NCBI GenBank assembly: GCA_016931995.1
Contig: JAFGDS010000028.1
Span: forward strand, 1 to 49,642
Origin: Pirellulales bacterium
GTDB taxonomy: Bacteria; Planctomycetota; Planctomycetia; Pirellulales; Thermoguttaceae
Direction of reading: 5' to 3'
Length of the DNA: 49,642 nt
Below, one piece after another: positions 8,902 through 19,270 of this stretch. Position numbers and translations under genes: made by a program. The notes beneath the pieces are model-generated. The model saw only the letters and a list, made by a program, of their open reading frames with translations, was not told the origin of the DNA and made no database searches. Position 1 is the first letter of the stretch. Every line of letters starts with the position of its first letter.

Positions 8902-8973
8902 GAAACCTGGATGGGCTGGCGGTCATTGGCGATCGGGCAAAGCCCAAACCCTCAGCCAGCGCTCCAGGTTTCA
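8902..8973. repeat. Inverted repeat after the DUF3800 gene
   Basis: Arms GAAACCTGGATGGGCTGGC (8902-8920) and the near-complement GCCAGCGCTCCAGGTTTC (8955-8972) enclose about 34 bases. It could end transcription of the DUF3800 gene, though no T-run follows. The rest of the 295-base gap to pheT holds GAGTCCCGATCCCCGA-type short repeats just before the pheT ATG; a similar string is at 38984-39010. Confidence 0.6.
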
Positions 8974-9177
8974 CCATTAAGATTATCTGTCACAGCAGAT
9001 AATTGTCAATAGCCAAAAGCTATGTTCAGACTGGCTTGCCCTGCAACCCGTTTTGTAGTCAGTGTTTGCGATGCGACCGTCATTCCCCTCCGTGGCGGGG
9101 GCAAACAAGTCTGAGTCTGGCTGAAACCGCAAGCGGCTCTTCCCGAGTCCCGATCCCCGATCTCCGAGTCCCGCGTC

Positions 9178-11193
9178 ATGATCGTCTCCTGGAATTGGCT
9201 CACGCAGTACGTCCCCTTGGCCATGTCGCGCGAGGAGCTCGAGCACCGGCTGATGATGTCGGGCTTGAACCACGAGGGGACGGAGACGGTCGGCGACGAC
9301 CTGGCGATCGATCTGGAGGTGACGAGCAACCGGCCCGACTGCCTGGGCCATATCGGTGTGGCCCGCGAGATCGCCGTCCTGTGGGATGAGAAGCTCACGA
9401 TTCCGCCGGCGAAGCCCAAGGAGGCCGGCCCGCCGGTCAACAAGCTCGTCCGCGTGCGGATTGACTGCCCGGAATTGTGCTTCCGCTACACGGCCCGGGT
9501 GGTTCGCGGGGTGAAGATCGGCCCGAGCCCGGATTGGATGGTCCGACGTCTGGCCACGCTGGGCATCGCGCCGATCAACAACGTGGTGGACATCTCGAAC
9601 TACGTCCTGATGGAATGCGGCCAGCCGCTGCACACGTTCGATTTCGCCAAGCTCGCGGGCGGCCAGATCATCGTCCGCGAGCCGTCGCCGGGCGAGACAA
9701 TCGAGGCGATTGACCACAAGACGTATCGCCTTGAGCCGGGCACGTGCGTCATCGCCGACGCGAAGTATCCCGTGGCCATCGGCGGCGTGATGGGCGGAGC
9801 AGTGACGGAAATCTCGGACCGCACGACCGATATCCTGGTCGAGGCGGCCGAGTTCGATCCCCTGGCCATCCGCGGCGCCGCGCGAGGCTTGAACCTGCAC
9901 AGCGATTCGTCCTACCGGTTCGAGCGGCGGGTGGATCCGGGCAACATCGACTGGGCCAGCCGGCGATGCTGCGAACTGATTCTCGAGCTGGCCGGCGGCA
10001 CGCTCGCCGGGGGCGTCGTGGACGTCGGACCGGCGGCGCCGGCGCGGAAGACCGTCGTGTTGCGGCTTGCGCAGATTCCCCGCGTGCTGGGCATCGACGT
10101 TCCGGCCGCCGAGGTCCGCAAGATCCTCACTGCCCTGGGCAACGTGGAGACGCGGGCCGACGCGAAGCGCGTCGAAGTGATTCCGCCCTCGTGGCGCCGC
10201 GACTTGACCCGGGAAATAGACCTCATCGAAGAGGTCGCCCGCATCCACGGCTACGACAGGATCCCGCAGGACGTGGGCGTGCCGATGGTCGCCTCGGCGC
10301 GGCGGCCGGAAGACCGCGTGATGGAGAAGGTCCGCGGCGTGCTCGTGGCCTTGGGTTACGACGAGGCAATGACCTTGAGCGTCGTGGATGATGCGACCTC
10401 CGCGGCCATGAGCCCGTGGACCGACGCCGCGCCGCTGGTGAGCCGCACGCCGGTGATTCGGGGCGCGGACCGGCTCCGGCGGAGCCTGATCCCCAGCTTG
10501 CTCGCGGCCCGGCGGACCAACCAGGCGCTGGCCAATCCCGAGGCCGAGCTTTTTGAGATCGCCAAAGTGTACCTTCCCCGCGGCAAGGAACTGCCGAACG
10601 AGCGGCGGATGCTGGCCCTGACCAGCGGCCGATCGTTTCACCAGGTCAAAGGGGCGATCGAGGCGGTCCTGGCCGCGCTCGATCCGGCCGCACAGATCGA
10701 GGCCGTTCCCGCCGAACTCCCGCTTCTCGCGCCGGAGCGGTCGTGCCAGTTGGAGCTTGCCGGACGGGTGTTAGGCTTCCTCGGCGAGATCTCGGCCGAA
10801 GGGCTCAAGCAGTTCGAGCTGCGGCAGAACACGACGGTGGCCGAGCTGGCCACCGACGAGCTTCTGCGGATTGCCCGGCTGATTCCGCGTTTCGCGCCGC
10901 TGCCGGCGTATCCCGGCTTGAGCCGCGATCTGAATCTGGTGGTGGACGAGACGGTCCGCTGGGCGGACGTGGCCGCCACGGTTCGCACGCACTGCGAGCC
11001 GTACTTCGAGCATCTCCAATACGTCGATACGTACCGCGACCCCAAGCGGCTTGGCCCGGGCAAGAAGAGCCTGCTCATGGCCCTTGCGCTCCGCTGGCGC
11101 GACGGCACGCTCACCAATCAGGAAGCCGACCGCGTCCGCGATGAGATCGTCGCCGCCTGCCGCGCTGAGCACGGCGCGGAACTGAGGGCGTAG
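9178..11193 (+). CDS. pheT: Phenylalanyl-tRNA synthetase, beta subunit (short form)
   Basis: 671 residues against about 790 in Escherichia coli or Thermus. It starts with the B1 domain (MIVSWNWLTQYVP...MMSGLNHEG) and goes directly to DLEVTSNRPDCLGHIGVARE, so the EMAP-like tRNA-binding domain that normally fills residues 40-150 is missing. The B3/B4 editing region (PINNVVDISNYVLMECGQPLH, AIGGVMGG), B5, the catalytic-like B6/B7 part and the C-terminal FDX-ACB anticodon-binding domain (YPGLSRDLNLVVDE) are all present. PheT carries editing and tRNA binding in the synthetase. Start ATG 9178 fits the B1 domain; no good Shine-Dalgarno is visible. Confidence 0.95.
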   Translation: MIVSWNWLTQYVPLAMSREELEHRLMMSGLNHEGTETVGDDLAIDLEVTSNRPDCLGHIGVAREIAVLWDEKLTIPPAKPKEAGPPVNKLVRVRIDCPELCFRYTARVVRGVKIGPSPDWMVRRLATLGIAPINNVVDISNYVLMECGQPLHTFDFAKLAGGQIIVREPSPGETIEAIDHKTYRLEPGTCVIADAKYPVAIGGVMGGAVTEISDRTTDILVEAAEFDPLAIRGAARGLNLHSDSSYRFERRVDPGNIDWASRRCCELILELAGGTLAGGVVDVGPAAPARKTVVLRLAQIPRVLGIDVPAAEVRKILTALGNVETRADAKRVEVIPPSWRRDLTREIDLIEEVARIHGYDRIPQDVGVPMVASARRPEDRVMEKVRGVLVALGYDEAMTLSVVDDATSAAMSPWTDAAPLVSRTPVIRGADRLRRSLIPSLLAARRTNQALANPEAELFEIAKVYLPRGKELPNERRMLALTSGRSFHQVKGAIEAVLAALDPAAQIEAVPAELPLLAPERSCQLELAGRVLGFLGEISAEGLKQFELRQNTTVAELATDELLRIARLIPRFAPLPAYPGLSRDLNLVVDETVRWADVAATVRTHCEPYFEHLQYVDTYRDPKRLGPGKKSLLMALALRWRDGTLTNQEADRVRDEIVAACRAEHGAELRA

Positions 11194-11244
11194 TAGCCCA
11201 CCAGCGGGGCTTGAATCGCGCTGCGGTGAAGCTAGTATATTGAC

Positions 11245-11613
11245 ATGGGTACCTTTCACGTAGGCTGCACGGTCGAGAACCACGTGGATCGCAAGAAATC
11301 CACGCGGATTGCGCGGTTGCTGGTGGACACGGGCAGCGAGTTCACCTGGATCGCGGGGGCGAAGCTGGAGCAGATCGGCGTGACACGCGAGAAGAAGGAC
11401 CTTCGCTTCGTCATGGCCAACGGTGAGGTCGTCACGCGTAACGTGGGCTTTGCCGTTCTTCGCGTCGGCCGTAGCTTTACAATCGACGAGGTCGTTTTTG
11501 CCGAACCGGGCGACCTGATGCTGCTGGGCGCGAGAACGCTCGAAGGACTCAACCTCCGGGTTGACTCGGTGAAGAAGCAGCTTGTTGCCGCTGGGCCGCT
11601 GCCAGCCGCATAG
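11245..11613 (+). CDS. Retropepsin-like aspartic protease, single domain
   Basis: 122 residues. LLVDTGSEFTWI (Asp28) is the catalytic motif of clan AA aspartic proteases and LLGARTLEGLNL matches the second conserved segment (hydrophobic-hydrophobic-G). This is the size of one retropepsin lobe, so it should act as a homodimer. No signal peptide or membrane segment is present, so it is probably cytoplasmic. Its substrate is unknown. It lies 51 bases after pheT and converges with a GTPase gene whose stop is 10 bases away. Confidence 0.8.
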   Translation: MGTFHVGCTVENHVDRKKSTRIARLLVDTGSEFTWIAGAKLEQIGVTREKKDLRFVMANGEVVTRNVGFAVLRVGRSFTIDEVVFAEPGDLMLLGARTLEGLNLRVDSVKKQLVAAGPLPAA

Positions 11614-11622
11614 CCGGGCGGC

Positions 11623-12615
11623 CTACGTGTGCAACTCGACGACATCCTTGTCGTGCAGCACGTAGTCGCCCTTGACCACGGTGCCGTCGTGGACGGCGCT
11701 ACCCCAGACGCGGGCGAATCTGAGCCCCGAGGCGTAGTCCTTGTGCACCTGCGAAGCCAACGTCAGGAGCGTTTGGCCGCGGCGGACCGTGAAGGGGCGG
11801 TCGCGGTCGGGCTCCTTGGCCGAAGGCAGCTTCGTGTAGACGCGGACCACGTCCAGCCGCCGGAAGATCTCCTCGCGAAGCAACTCCAAGCCCGTCCCGT
11901 GCGCGGCCGAGATGACAAACTCGGGGAAGTCCAGGGCGAGTAGCTCGTGCATCAATTGCAGCCTCGCCGGCGCCTCGGGCAGGTCGATCTTGTTGGGCGC
12001 CAGCAGCGTCTGCGTGTACGACAACCCGACGTCCTCCTCGTCGAGATACGACGCGGCCGCCAGACGCGTCTTCGTGCCGCCCAATCGGTCGAGCACTTCC
12101 TGGCATTGCTCGATCCCGCCGTCCGAACCCAGATCGACCAGCAGCAGAGCGAGATCGGCCCCGCGGATCAGGCCGTACATGTACGACTCGACGAAGTCGG
12201 CGGTGATCGGAGGCGTGTCGATCAGTTGGATCGTCACGTCTTCCCAGGGCATCATGCCAGGCGCGGGCTGTTGGGTGGTGAAGGGGTAGGGGGCCACCTC
12301 GGGCCTGGCCCGAGTAAGGCTGCACACAAGCTGGCTCTTACCGGCGTTGGGCCCGCCCAAAAGAATCGCCGTTCCCGCGCCTTGCCGGGGAATCCGCACG
12401 CCTCGGCTCTTGGCACCCGCCTTCTTGTCGGAAGCGATCTCCCTCTTCAGCTTGGCGATCTTCGACTTGAGCGACGCCTGGAGGTGGTCGGTCCCCTTGT
12501 GCTTGGGGATCTCCTGGAGCATCACCTGGAGGCACTGCAACTCCTCGGTTGGCGTGGCCGCCCGACGGTACTCCTCCTCGGCTTTGAGATACTGCGGAGT
12601 GAGATTGGCGGGCAT
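11623..12615 (-). CDS. DRG/Obg-like GTPase with C-terminal TGS domain
   Basis: 330 residues. A basic helical N-terminus (about 1-75) is followed by a G domain: G1 GGPNAGKS (87-94), G3 DTPP (133-136), G4 NKID (208-211), and a C-terminal TGS domain (about 260-330, ending HDKDVVELHT). This order matches the DRG/Obg superfamily of ribosome- and translation-linked GTPases; planctomycete genomes carry similar short forms. The precise partner is not known. It starts at ATG 12615 with no competing start. It converges with the retropepsin gene, with only 9 bases between them. Confidence 0.85.
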   Translation of the reverse strand: MPANLTPQYLKAEEEYRRAATPTEELQCLQVMLQEIPKHKGTDHLQASLKSKIAKLKREIASDKKAGAKSRGVRIPRQGAGTAILLGGPNAGKSQLVCSLTRARPEVAPYPFTTQQPAPGMMPWEDVTIQLIDTPPITADFVESYMYGLIRGADLALLLVDLGSDGGIEQCQEVLDRLGGTKTRLAAASYLDEEDVGLSYTQTLLAPNKIDLPEAPARLQLMHELLALDFPEFVISAAHGTGLELLREEIFRRLDVVRVYTKLPSAKEPDRDRPFTVRRGQTLLTLASQVHKDYASGLRFARVWGSAVHDGTVVKGDYVLHDKDVVELHT

Positions 12616-12682
12616 GGTACGAGACGAATCGGTCGCGGAAGTCGATGAGAACCGATTTTAGCCGGGTCGGAATCGGCGGATA

Positions 12683-12700
12683 GCGGCGACGAATCGCCGC
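12683..12700. repeat. Short perfect hairpin GCGGCGA-CGAA-TCGCCGC
   Basis: Seven-base stem and tetraloop in the 131-base gap between the GTPase and the small membrane protein. The wording (GCGGCGACGAATCGCCGC ACTCC) looks like a dispersed intergenic repeat rather than a terminator because no T-run follows. Confidence 0.5.
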
Positions 12701-12746
12701 ACTCCAATACGAGCCAGGCAAAACCTGATCCGCCACCGACCAGAGG

Positions 12747-13010
12747 CTACTTCTTGGTCTGGCTTTCGTAGGCCTTGGGCTTGGCGCGGTCGGAGCGGCG
12801 GCTGCTGCGGCAAACGACGAGCATCCCCAGCGCGATGCCCAGAATCACCAAGGCATAGGGGAGCACCCACGGCGTGACCTGGGTGGAGCCGGTGTCCTTG
12901 GGCGCTTCGTTGGTCTTTGCCGCCCACGCCGGCGCCGCCCACGAGAGCCAGCAGGCCAGGGCCACCATAAGAAGCCGTGCTTTTCCGAGCCAGACGCCGA
13001 GTCGGTTCAT
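12747..13010 (-). CDS. Small membrane protein of unknown function
   Basis: 87 residues. An N-terminal signal peptide or first membrane segment (LLMVALACWLSWAAPAWA, cut likely after AWA) is followed by a short polar linker (KTNEAPKDTGST) and a strong membrane helix (VLPYALVILGIALGMLVVC, about 48-66), then a basic cytoplasmic tail RSSRRSDRAKPKAYESQTKK. Topology: outside linker, basic tail inside. I do not recognise a family. It is upstream of, and in line with, the GTPase gene, so the two could share a transcript across the 131-base gap. Confidence 0.65.
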   Translation of the reverse strand: MNRLGVWLGKARLLMVALACWLSWAAPAWAAKTNEAPKDTGSTQVTPWVLPYALVILGIALGMLVVCRSSRRSDRAKPKAYESQTKK

Positions 13011-13142
13011 CGTTTTTCTCGCGGGAGAGGAAGGAGACCGCGCTCCATTCTACCCAGGATGGGGCCCGGAAGGAAACGGGCGGCAACGGCCAAAGGGCCC
13101 GCCCAGCCCGTGGATTCGATCCGTGCCCACCGATTTCACTGG

Positions 13143-13213
13143 CGATCCTGAGCGAAGCGAAGGATCCCGTTGGCGGTGAATGAGTTGAGATGCTTTGCTG
13201 CGCTCGGCATGAC
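13143..13213. repeat. Hairpin repeat, GAGCGAAGCGAAGGATC family, copy 2
   Basis: CGATCCTGAGCGAAGCGAAGG on the left and GCTTTGCTGCGCTCGGCATGACG-type right arm (13191-13213), imperfectly complementary. It sits in the 271-base gap before the asnS stop. A short GACGCCC/GGGCGTC hairpin follows at 13211-13229. Confidence 0.75.
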
Positions 13214-13281
13214 GCCCGCGCCTGGGCGTCACAACGATATGGGAATGTCGCCACCATCGGCGCACCCCCCCTATGGAAGCA

Positions 13282-14676
<1,395 letters not shown>

Positions 14677-14709
14677 AGGTCGGGTCTCCGGAAAAAACCA
14701 CGGAAGAGG

Positions 14710-14857
14710 AACCACGGATGAACACGGATAGTCACAGATGCGAACGGGTGAATTCGGTGATCCAATGGCTAATGTCGAACAAGGGAACCGCAAATGAACG
14801 CAAATGGGCCGGAACGATCTGACTCCATCCGTGTTTATCTGTGTTCATCCGTGGTTC
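14710..14857. repeat. Long inverted repeat, ACCACGGATGAACACGGAT family, copy 1
   Basis: Left arm AACCACGGATGAACACGGAT (14710-14729) pairs with right arm ATCCGTG...GTGTTCATCCGTGGTT (14827-14856). Between them is a second, degenerate arm (ACCGCAAATGAACGCAAATGG, about 14789-14808). It fills the gap between trxB and asnS. Other copies are at 36834, 43368, 43661 and, with CCACGGAGACACGG wording, 44681. Confidence 0.85.
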
Positions 14858-14883
14858 TTTCCCTTTCTTCTTCGAGTGGATAC

Positions 14884-15933
14884 CTACAGCCCTCGCGCGG
14901 CGAGCCAGCGTTCGGCGTCCAGGGCGGCCATGCAGCCGGTCCCCGCGGCGGTGATGGCCTGGCGGTAATAGTCGTCGGCCACGTCGCCCGCGGCAAAGAC
15001 GCCCTCGACGCTGGTGAACGTACGCCCGGGCCGGGTCCACTTCAGGTAGCCCTTCTCGGTCAATTCGAGCTTGCCCTTCAAGAACCCCGCGTTCGGCGTG
15101 TGGCCAATGGCCAGGAACACGCCGGAGACGTCTTTCTCGAGGTCCGGCTCGCCGGCGGTGCTGGCCAGGCGGACGCCAGTGACGCCATCGGTCGGGTTGC
15201 CGAGAATCTCGGCCAACGTGCGGTTCCATAGGACCTCGATCTTGGGATTGTCCAGGGCGCGCTGGGCCATGATCTTCGACGCGCGGAGCTCGTCGCGGCG
15301 GTGGATCATGTAGACCGTGCTGGCGAACTTGCTCAGGTAGTCGGCTTCCTCGACGGCCGAGTCGCCCCCGCCCACCACGGCCAGCGGCCGGCCGCGGAAC
15401 CGCGGCAGCGCCCCGTCGCACACGGCGCAGGCGCTGACGCCGCGGTTCTTGTACTTCTCCTCCGAGGGCAACCCGAGGTAGTTCGCCCGGGCGCCCGTGG
15501 CTACGATCACGCAGTGCGCTTCGTACGTCTTGCCGTCGGAGGCCGTGAGGCGGAAGGGCTCTCGGGCGAAATCCACCTCGACGACGTCCTCGGTAACGAC
15601 CCGGGCGCCGAAGTTCCTGGCCTGCTGGCGCATCAGCTCGACCAGCTCGGGCCCGCTCACCCCGTGGCCGGCGTGCGGGGGCATTGTCTGCCGCTGCTCC
15701 GGGGCGATCGCCTCGTCGAGATACGCGGCCAGGTTGCCGGCCGGGAAGCCGGGGAAGTTCTCGACCTCCGTGGTCAGGGCCAATTGGCCCAGAGGGAGCG
15801 TCCCGGCAACCTGATTTTCCTGCGTGACCGCGCCCTCGAACACCAGCGGGGCCAGCGCCGCCCGGGCGGCGTAGATCGCGGCGGTCCAGCCGGCCGGGCC
15901 GGAGCCAATGATAATGACCTTTTCGACGTCCAT
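14884..15933 (-). CDS. trxB: Thioredoxin reductase with an inserted loop
   Basis: 349 residues; the usual length is 310-330. It transfers electrons from NADPH through FAD to thioredoxin in the cytoplasm. The FAD-binding GSGPAG (10-15), the redox pair CAVC (169-172, followed by DG), the NADPH-binding [12 protein letters not shown] (187-198) and the C-terminal [15 protein letters not shown] are all present. Relative to E. coli TrxB there are about 25-28 extra residues (about 66-92, [20 protein letters not shown] and following) between [10 protein letters not shown] and [11 protein letters not shown] 15933 lies about 50 bases after a predicted promoter (TATAAT). It may be co-transcribed with asnS. 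Confidence 0.93.
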   Translation of the reverse strand: MDVEKVIIIGSGPAGWTAAIYAARAALAPLVFEGAVTQENQVAGTLPLGQLALTTEVENFPGFPAGNLAAYLDEAIAPEQRQTMPPHAGHGVSGPELVELMRQQARNFGARVVTEDVVEVDFAREPFRLTASDGKTYEAHCVIVATGARANYLGLPSEEKYKNRGVSACAVCDGALPRFRGRPLAVVGGGDSAVEEADYLSKFASTVYMIHRRDELRASKIMAQRALDNPKIEVLWNRTLAEILGNPTDGVTGVRLASTAGEPDLEKDVSGVFLAIGHTPNAGFLKGKLELTEKGYLKWTRPGRTFTSVEGVFAAGDVADDYYRQAITAAGTGCMAALDAERWLAARGL

Positions 15934-15985
15934 CTTGCCGAGAACCCCCGATCATTGCCTGACGAACGGATCAACGAGACCCCCG

Positions 15986-16014
15986 ATTATAGGCGAACCA
16001 GCGCGCTGGGCCAA
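15986..16014 (-). promoter_or_regulatory. Predicted trxB promoter
   Basis: On the minus strand, -35 TTGGCC (16014-16009), a 17-base spacer and a perfect -10 TATAAT (15991-15986) lie 53 bases before the trxB ATG. This is one of the clearest sigma-70-type promoters in the window. Confidence 0.6.
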
Positions 16015-16110
16015 CGGGCGTCTCGCCCAAGTTGCGGTTGCCCGAAACCGTTTGAGGGGTTATGGTTGTGAGTGTCCGGGAACGCTTCCCCGTCCAACGA
16101 GGACCGTGCC

Positions 16111-18012
16111 ATGCTCCAAAACGCCGCCGTCATCACGTTGTGCTGTTTCGGGTGCCTGATCGTGGCCTATTGGACCTATGGGCGGTTCCTGGCGCGGTGG
16201 ATCTTCCGACTCGACCCGAATCGGGTGACCCCGTCGCACGAACTAACCGACGGGATCGACTACGTGCCCACCCGGATTCCCGTCCTCTTCGGCCACCATT
16301 TCGCCTCGATCGCCGGCCTGGGACCCATCCTGGGCCCAGCCATCGCCGTGATCTGGGGTTGGCTGCCCGCCATACTCTGGGTGGTCATCGGGTCGATCTT
16401 CATCGGGGCGGTCCACGACCTGGGCTCGCTCAGCGTGAGCCTCCGCTACAAGGGACGGTCGATCGGCGACGTCTGCCGGCACGTGATGGGTCCTCGGGCG
16501 AGGCTCCTGGCGCTTCTGATCATCTTCTTCCTCATGTCGCTGGCGATGGGCTCATTCTGCAACACGCTGGCCGACCTGTTCGTCAACTACAATCCCGACG
16601 CCATTATCCCGTCGTTCGGCCTGATGGTCGTCGCCGTGGCGGTGGGCGTCTCGGTCTACCGGTTTCGTTTTCCGTTGGGACCGACGACGGTGGTGGCGCT
16701 CGTCCTGTTCGCCGGGCTGATTCTCTGGGGCGTCGAGCAACCCGTGCCCACGTACGAGTGGTTCTGCTCGGCCGAGACACGCACGGCCCTTGAGGCCGCG
16801 GCCGATGGATCCGGCTCGCCCGAGCAAGCGCCAAGCTTCGTCCGCCCCTACGGCGCCGTGGCCGCCATCAAGAGTCTCGAAGCGGCCGGCAACACGGCGG
16901 CCGTCGAGGAGCTTGGCTCGATCAAGTCGCCGGCGACCGCGCTGGGGAAAGCCAACTACGCCTGGATCGGGACGCTCCTGGCGTACGCCTTCCTCGCCTC
17001 CGTGCTGCCCGTGTGGCTCCTGTTGCAGCCGCGCGATTACATCAACAGCTTCCAGCTCTATTTTGCCCTGGCCACGATGTTGATCGGCCTGGTGATTGCC
17101 GCGATCGTCGGCGCGCCGGAGAACCACATCGAGGCGGCGCCCTTGCGCGCCGACGTGCCCGGCGCGCCGCCGATGTTTCCCTTCCTGTTCGTCACGATCG
17201 CCTGCGGCGCGGTGAGCGGGTTCCACGCCCTGGTCTCCAGCGGAACGACCGTCAAGCAGATCAACCGCGAGACGGACGCACTGCCGATCGGCTACGGCGC
17301 GATGCTCACCGAGGGGGCCTTGGCCGTGCTCGTGATCGTCGCCTGCGTGGCGGGCTTGAACGCCTCGGAGTGGCAGCCTGGCGGAACGTACGCCAGTTGG
17401 AGCGGGATCAGCGGCGCGGGGTTGGCCGCGCAACTGCGGGCCATGTTCCACGGCGGCGCGGCCTTTCTGAGCCACCTCGGCATCCCCGAGACGCACGGCC
17501 GCACGCTGCTGGCCGTCACGGTGGTCGCCTTCGCCCTGACCACGCTCGACTCGGCGACGCGGCTCTTGCGTTTCAACGTCGAGGAGATTTGCCGCTCCGT
17601 GAAGCTCGACGTCCTGGCCAACCGGTACTTCGCCTCGGCCGTGGCCGTGACGGGCATCGCCTTCTTCGCCCTCGTGCCCGCCGGCAAGACCCTCTGGACC
17701 CTGTTCGGCACAAGCAACCAACTGCTGGCCGGGCTGACGTTGCTGACGGTGAGCGTGTTTCTGTACAAGCTCCGCCGGCCCGTGATCTACACGCTCGTGC
17801 CCATGGTGCTGATGCTCGTGATGTCCGTTTGGGCCATGGCGGCCAGCATCCCGCGGTTCTGGAACACGGAGAGCCTCTCCATCCCGCAGCGATGGTCGCT
17901 CTCGGTCGTTTCCGTGGTGGTGATGGTGATGTCGCTGTGGCTCGTGGTCGAGGGTCTTCTGGCCTTCGCCCGCGGCCGCGGCCTGGAGGAAGCGGACCAA
18001 CCCGATGTCTGA
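16111..18012 (+). CDS. cstA: CstA family peptide/pyruvate transporter
   Basis: 633 residues with about 15-16 hydrophobic helices. CstA proteins are inner-membrane carriers for peptides or pyruvate used on carbon starvation. Family features seen: PSHELTDGIDYVPTRIPVLFGHHFASIAGLGPILGPAIA near residues 40-75, VHDLGSLSVSLRYKGRSIGD and HALVSSGTTVKQI. I chose ATG 16111 (MLQNAAVIT), which has GAGGACC 7 bases upstream and begins just before the first membrane segment; a GTG at 16072 would add 13 polar residues. The 3' end overlaps the htrA-type gene by 8 bases, so the two are translationally coupled. Confidence 0.9.
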   Translation: MLQNAAVITLCCFGCLIVAYWTYGRFLARWIFRLDPNRVTPSHELTDGIDYVPTRIPVLFGHHFASIAGLGPILGPAIAVIWGWLPAILWVVIGSIFIGAVHDLGSLSVSLRYKGRSIGDVCRHVMGPRARLLALLIIFFLMSLAMGSFCNTLADLFVNYNPDAIIPSFGLMVVAVAVGVSVYRFRFPLGPTTVVALVLFAGLILWGVEQPVPTYEWFCSAETRTALEAAADGSGSPEQAPSFVRPYGAVAAIKSLEAAGNTAAVEELGSIKSPATALGKANYAWIGTLLAYAFLASVLPVWLLLQPRDYINSFQLYFALATMLIGLVIAAIVGAPENHIEAAPLRADVPGAPPMFPFLFVTIACGAVSGFHALVSSGTTVKQINRETDALPIGYGAMLTEGALAVLVIVACVAGLNASEWQPGGTYASWSGISGAGLAAQLRAMFHGGAAFLSHLGIPETHGRTLLAVTVVAFALTTLDSATRLLRFNVEEICRSVKLDVLANRYFASAVAVTGIAFFALVPAGKTLWTLFGTSNQLLAGLTLLTVSVFLYKLRRPVIYTLVPMVLMLVMSVWAMAASIPRFWNTESLSIPQRWSLSVVSVVVMVMSLWLVVEGLLAFARGRGLEEADQPDV

Positions 18013-19195
18013 TCCGATTGTCGATGCCGTGCCTGCCGAACCGTTGCCCCCGCCGCCGCGCGGCCCGGCGGCGCCGTGGCGCCCCTCCCGGACGCTGTGG
18101 CTTCTGGTCGTGCTCTTGGCGCTTCTGGCCATGCCGTACTTGGTCCAGCGAGTGCAGTTCGCCATGACCCTGGGCCGCGAGCGGGCCGAGGCGCAGGCCG
18201 CCAAGGAGTTTCTGGCCGACATGCCGGAGGGAACCGTGCTGTGGTCCTGGGTGGCCAAGGCCGTGGCCCCGAGCGTCGTCGGCGTGAAGACGGACCGCGG
18301 CGTCGTGGCGGCCGCCGAGCCGGCCGACGAATGGCAACACCTCTTCGGCCCACAGGCGCAGCCGTGGATCGTCCAGGGCGAGGGGTCCGGCGTGATCGTC
18401 GACGCGGCCGGCTACGTCGTCACCAACTACCACGTGATCCGGGGCGCGGTCCGGGTGCGCGTGCGGCTGGCCGACGGCCGGACCATCGACCAGGTCGAAG
18501 TGGTCGGCGTCGATCCGCCCAGCGACGTCGCCTTGCTCAAAATCGACGTGGGCGATCTCGTGGCCGCGCCTTGGGGCGATAGCGACCGGCTCGACGTCGG
18601 CGACGCCGTCTTGGCCGTGGGCGATCCGTTCGGGCTCGAGGGCAGTGTGACCTCGGGCATCGTCAGCGCCAAGGGCCGCACGGACATCGTCCCCCGGCTC
18701 GTCCAGCAGAACTTCCTTCAGACCGACGCCGCCGTGAACCCCGGCAACAGCGGCGGACCGCTGGTGAACCGCCAGGGCCAGGTGGTCGGCATCAACACCG
18801 CCATCCGCGGTGAGTCGTACCAGGGCATCAGCTTCGCCATCCCCAGCAACATGGTCCGCCAGATCGTCGAGCAGCTCAAGACCGGCGGGCATGTCGCCCG
18901 AGGGTGGCTCGGCGTGGCCATCGGGGAGGTGACCGAGCCGCTGGCCGAGCGGCTGAAGCTGGACGACGCCCGCGGGGCGCTGGTGGTCAGCGTTGTGCCC
19001 GGCGCGCCTGCCGCGCGGGCGGGCGTCCGGCCGAACGACGTGATCCTCCAGTGGAACGACACGCCCATCCGCACCCCCGGCGACCTGAGCAACGCCGCCG
19101 CCTCGACCCCCATCGGCGCCAAGGCCACCCTCTCCCTCGTCCGCGACGGCAAGCCGCTGGACCTCGAGGTCACCATCACCCAACGGCCGGAGTAG
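18005..19195 (+). CDS. HtrA/DegP-type membrane-anchored serine protease
   Basis: 396 residues. A proline-rich cytoplasmic start is followed by one membrane anchor (about 31-49), then a trypsin-like domain with the triad His143 (TNYHVIRG), Asp174 (PSDVALLKID) and Ser249 (GNSGGPL), and a single PDZ domain (about 290-385; GARGWLGVAIG and VVPGAPAARAGVRPNDVILQ). One PDZ and a membrane anchor place it with DegS/HtrA-like sensors or quality-control proteases of the periplasm. It overlaps the cstA stop by 8 bases (ATGTCTGA), so expression is coupled. Whether it handles a specific signalling substrate is unknown. Confidence 0.9.
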   Translation: MSDPIVDAVPAEPLPPPPRGPAAPWRPSRTLWLLVVLLALLAMPYLVQRVQFAMTLGRERAEAQAAKEFLADMPEGTVLWSWVAKAVAPSVVGVKTDRGVVAAAEPADEWQHLFGPQAQPWIVQGEGSGVIVDAAGYVVTNYHVIRGAVRVRVRLADGRTIDQVEVVGVDPPSDVALLKIDVGDLVAAPWGDSDRLDVGDAVLAVGDPFGLEGSVTSGIVSAKGRTDIVPRLVQQNFLQTDAAVNPGNSGGPLVNRQGQVVGINTAIRGESYQGISFAIPSNMVRQIVEQLKTGGHVARGWLGVAIGEVTEPLAERLKLDDARGALVVSVVPGAPAARAGVRPNDVILQWNDTPIRTPGDLSNAAASTPIGAKATLSLVRDGKPLDLEVTITQRPE

Positions 19196-19270
19196 CGGCG
19201 CTGCCAACCAGTCGCTCCCGGACGGCCAAGAAGCCGCTCGCGGCTTCGCAATCCAGCGTGCAGGCGCGCC

